45,408 nucleotides of DNA from Lachnospiraceae bacterium (GTDB lineage Bacteria > Bacillota > Clostridia > Lachnospirales > Lachnospiraceae): NCBI GenBank assembly GCA_024403555.1, contig JAKSRP010000011.1, positions 1 through 45,408 of the forward strand. The letters are read 5' to 3'. The position numbers and the translations under genes are program-made. Positions 43,255 through 45,408 of the stretch are shown here, piece after piece. Every line of letters begins with the position of its first letter. Position 1 is the stretch's first letter. The notes under the pieces were generated by a model. The model was not told where the DNA came from. It did not search any database and saw only the letters and a list, made by a program, of their open reading frames with translations.

Positions 43255-44853
43255 GTGAGTAATACAAAAGATACAACGAAACAAATTGAATCAAAATCCC
43301 GTCTGATCGAAATTATAGGTGTATTGCGCCGTAATAAGATATCAGACGGGATTACTCCTGAGAAGCTTCGAAAGATTTTTGAAGATTTAGGACCGACCTA
43401 TGTAAAGATTGGTCAGATTATGTCCATGCATTCGGATATTCTGCCTCAGGCATATTGTGATGAGCTCATGTCATTGCGTTCGGATGTACCGCCGATGTCT
43501 TTTTATCAGGTCATTGAGGTACTTGAGAAAGCTTATGGCATGGCCTGGAATGAAATATTCGATTCGATTGAGGAAGAATGTATCGGATCTGCATCCATTG
43601 CTCAGGTGCATAAGGCTGTTTTGAAGGATGGTTCCCGGGTTGCAGTCAAAGTTCAGAGGGCGGGCATCTATGATGTTATGGCAAGAGATATCCGTCTACT
43701 TAAGCGCGCCGTAAAACTGATTCCGATGGTGAACCATCGTGGTGTCATCGACCTTGATATGGTTTTGGATGAACTTTGGGTAACGACACAGGAAGAGATG
43801 AATTTCCTCGTCGAAGCTGGAAATTTCCTCGAGTTCGCACGTTTTAACAAAGATATCGCCTATGTAACGACACCACATGTATATATGGAATATACAACAC
43901 CAGTCGTGCTTGTCATGGAATATGTCGATGGTTATGACATCGATGACAGACCGGCTCTTGTTAAGGATGGATATGATTTAGATGAAGTTGCTACGAAGCT
44001 GGTGGATAACTACTTAAAACAGATTCTTGAAGATGGATTTTTCCATGCGGATCCACATGCGGGTAATGTAAAAATCCGTGATGGTAAGATTGTCTGGCTT
44101 GATATGGGGATGATGGGGCGTTTGTCACTACGTGACCGTAATTCCCTTAAGATGGTTGTCCAGGGGATTGCACAGAATGATATCAATATCATTCAGGATG
44201 CAGTCATGATGATTGGAGATTTTAAGCAAAAGCCTGATAAGCGTATGCTTCGTGAGACAATCGAAGATCTTATGGCTCGATATGGATCCTTAGACCTTGG
44301 TGAAATCCATATGGATGAGGTTTTACAGGACTTTATGGAAGCAATGAAGGTGAATCATGTCGCTATGCCATCAGGGCTTACGATGCTAGCTAGAGGGTTA
44401 TCTCATGTAGAAGGCATCTTATCTTTCATCTGTCCGAGCATTAATATGATCAGTATCGCGGAGCAGCGTTTTGCAAGAAGCATGTTTGAGGATTTTGAAT
44501 TAAAGTCTGCTTTGAAAAAAGGTGGAACAAAGCTTTATCGTGCCGTAGATAAATCCTTAAAAATCCCAGGACTCATGGAAGATGTGTTAAAAGCATTTAA
44601 CCGTGGACAGTCGATGATCCATCTTGAAATTGGAGCATCTGACAGTCTTTCCGACCTTTTGCATCATCTCGTTCGTAATGTCATCATGGGGCTTTGGATT
44701 ATGGCACTCCTAATCAGCTCAAGTATTATCTGTACAACTGACATGAGACCGAAGATTTTAGGTATCCCGGCGCTTGGGATGATTGGGTATGTACTTGTCT
44801 TTGCGATTGTTTTTTATCTGATTGTGAGACATTTTTTCGGAAAAGACACATAA
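43255..44853 (+). CDS. AarF/ABC1/UbiB family kinase-like protein
   Basis: A 532-residue atypical kinase. The signature KxGQ motif is KIGQ at 51-54, the Ala-rich loop is GSASIAQVHKA (111-121), the ATP lysine is in VAVKVQ (about 132), and HADPHAGN (near 264) forms the catalytic loop. Two C-terminal transmembrane helices (about 475-528) anchor it. UbiB proteins support ubiquinone synthesis in aerobes; in an anaerobe the role is unclear, perhaps in lipid handling. The start is GTG with a weak ribosome site, suggesting coupling to the phasin-like gene. Confidence 0.9.
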   Translation: MSNTKDTTKQIESKSRLIEIIGVLRRNKISDGITPEKLRKIFEDLGPTYVKIGQIMSMHSDILPQAYCDELMSLRSDVPPMSFYQVIEVLEKAYGMAWNEIFDSIEEECIGSASIAQVHKAVLKDGSRVAVKVQRAGIYDVMARDIRLLKRAVKLIPMVNHRGVIDLDMVLDELWVTTQEEMNFLVEAGNFLEFARFNKDIAYVTTPHVYMEYTTPVVLVMEYVDGYDIDDRPALVKDGYDLDEVATKLVDNYLKQILEDGFFHADPHAGNVKIRDGKIVWLDMGMMGRLSLRDRNSLKMVVQGIAQNDINIIQDAVMMIGDFKQKPDKRMLRETIEDLMARYGSLDLGEIHMDEVLQDFMEAMKVNHVAMPSGLTMLARGLSHVEGILSFICPSINMISIAEQRFARSMFEDFELKSALKKGGTKLYRAVDKSLKIPGLMEDVLKAFNRGQSMIHLEIGASDSLSDLLHHLVRNVIMGLWIMALLISSSIICTTDMRPKILGIPALGMIGYVLVFAIVFYLIVRHFFGKDT

Positions 44854-45013
44854 AATTCAAAAAATATCATAGAATTTCGTATTCCTTTTTATAAAAATAT
44901 ATGTTATTGTAAATATGATATACTTTAACACGATAAAATTTTACAGTAATACAGTTAATTATTAAACTAATTTGAAAGAGAAAAGAAATTAGATCATCAG
45001 GAGGATACGAATC

Positions 45014-45319
45014 ATGGGAAAGAAAATCCGTACTCCCGAAGTAGAACAGTTATTTAAGGCAATTCTTACCTTGAATGACGTGGAAGAATGTTTTACATAT
45101 TTTGAAGATATTTGTACAGTCAATGAATTATTATCACTTGCGCAGCGTTTTGAAGTTGCCAGAATGCTTAGAGCGCATAACACTTATATTGAAGTGGCAG
45201 CAAAAACCGGAGCATCTACTGCGACAATCAGTCGTGTCAATCGTTCCTTAAACTACGGTAATGATGGATATGACATGGTATTTAGCAGAATGATTGAGAA
45301 CGGAGATTTAGAAGAATAA
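45014..45319 (+). CDS. YerC/YecD family TrpR-related protein
   Basis: A 101-residue helical DNA-binding protein of the TrpR superfamily. The helix-turn-helix is in the C-terminal half (about 58-82: YIEVAAKTGASTATISRVNR). Its regulon and effector are not known from sequence. AGGAGGA precedes the start, and a strong terminator follows. Confidence 0.9.
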   Translation: MGKKIRTPEVEQLFKAILTLNDVEECFTYFEDICTVNELLSLAQRFEVARMLRAHNTYIEVAAKTGASTATISRVNRSLNYGNDGYDMVFSRMIENGDLEE

Positions 45320-45325
45320 GAAAAT

Positions 45326-45360
45326 AAAGCGAATCATCGAAATGGGTGATTCGCTTTTTT
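45326..45360 (+). terminator. Terminator after YerC/TrpR-like gene
   Basis: Stem AAAGCGAATCA (45326-45336)/TGATTCGCTTT (45347-45357) with a 10-nt loop and a T-run. Confidence 0.88.
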
Positions 45361-45373
45361 AATTTATAGGAAA

Positions 45374-45403
45374 TTGCTATTATAGCCCCAGAGAGTGTAT
45401 AAT
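45374..45403 (+). promoter_or_regulatory. Possible promoter for the next gene beyond the window
   Basis: TTGCTA (45374-45379), 18-bp spacer, TATAAT (45398-45403), at the right edge. The gene it would serve is outside the window. Confidence 0.45.
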
Positions 45404-45408
45404 CATAG

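Noticed and set aside
42577..43284. 235-codon antisense frame opposite the DUF6472 and phasin-like genes
   Set aside because: It is the Ser/Thr/Phe-rich complement of Glu/Lys-rich coding sequence and spans two well-supported + strand genes.

Overview
The window reads as a chromosomal segment of a low-GC, strictly anaerobic, fermentative Firmicute of class Clostridia, most likely Lachnospiraceae. That placement is inferred from gene content: split transketolase, orphan-SelD type selenium genes, anaerobic sulfite reductase, a DUF6472 protein, a phasin-like/UbiB pair and HrcA/CIRCE control of clpB. No rRNA, tRNA, insertion sequence, prophage or CRISPR array was seen. Almost all genes lie on the + strand; only four (9768-11140 and 11886-13646) are on the - strand.

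Layout. 1-7000: a 7-bp tandem repeat, a stand-alone citrate synthase with a strong promoter and 5'UTR hairpin, an alpha/beta hydrolase behind a palindromic GC-rich element, a stand-alone PTS EIIA(Glc)-type protein that lacks one of the two usual histidines, a 600-bp gene-poor spacer rich in a degenerate repeat, and clpB under a CIRCE operator. 7000-13650: a YczE-like membrane domain fused to a cytidylate-kinase-like domain in an operon with ung and 5-formyl-THF cyclo-ligase, then DUF1189, DJ-1/PfpI, CYTH, AraC and sugar-nucleotidyltransferase genes. 13650-16200: an HPr paralogue (His15 kept, Ser46 replaced by Asp) behind a promoter with two identical-core palindromic operators, followed by a split transketolase.

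16270-27480 is a selenium-dependent molybdenum hydroxylase (SDMH) island: xanthine phosphoribosyltransferase, yqeC, yqeB, a ModE-like regulator, a purine permease with a terminator-like hairpin in its leader, a three-subunit xanthine-dehydrogenase-type hydroxylase, a MocA-like cytidylyltransferase, an EF2568-type cysteine desulfurase, selD, yedF and a DUF3343 Se/S-carrier-like gene. A 300-bp array of degenerate inverted repeats follows it.

29200-39800 is a tightly packed respiratory/assimilatory island: a Crp/Fnr regulator, asrABC (siroheme sulfite reductase), a molybdopterin oxidoreductase with a NapA/NasA-like Cys ligand, a four-cluster ferredoxin and an FAD/NAD oxidoreductase (this trio resembles clostridial narABC), a TDT-family exporter, and mobA, moeA and mobB for the Mo-bis-MGD cofactor. 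The arrangement suggests one electron-sink pathway in which a Mo enzyme and a siroheme enzyme work in series, possibly nitrate to nitrite to ammonia, or on a sulfur oxyanion. This is the most interesting system in the window.

39900-45400 is ordinary housekeeping: trmO, a peptidase S51 gene, deoD, two small proteins of unknown function, a phasin-like protein with UbiB kinase, and a YerC/TrpR-type repressor.
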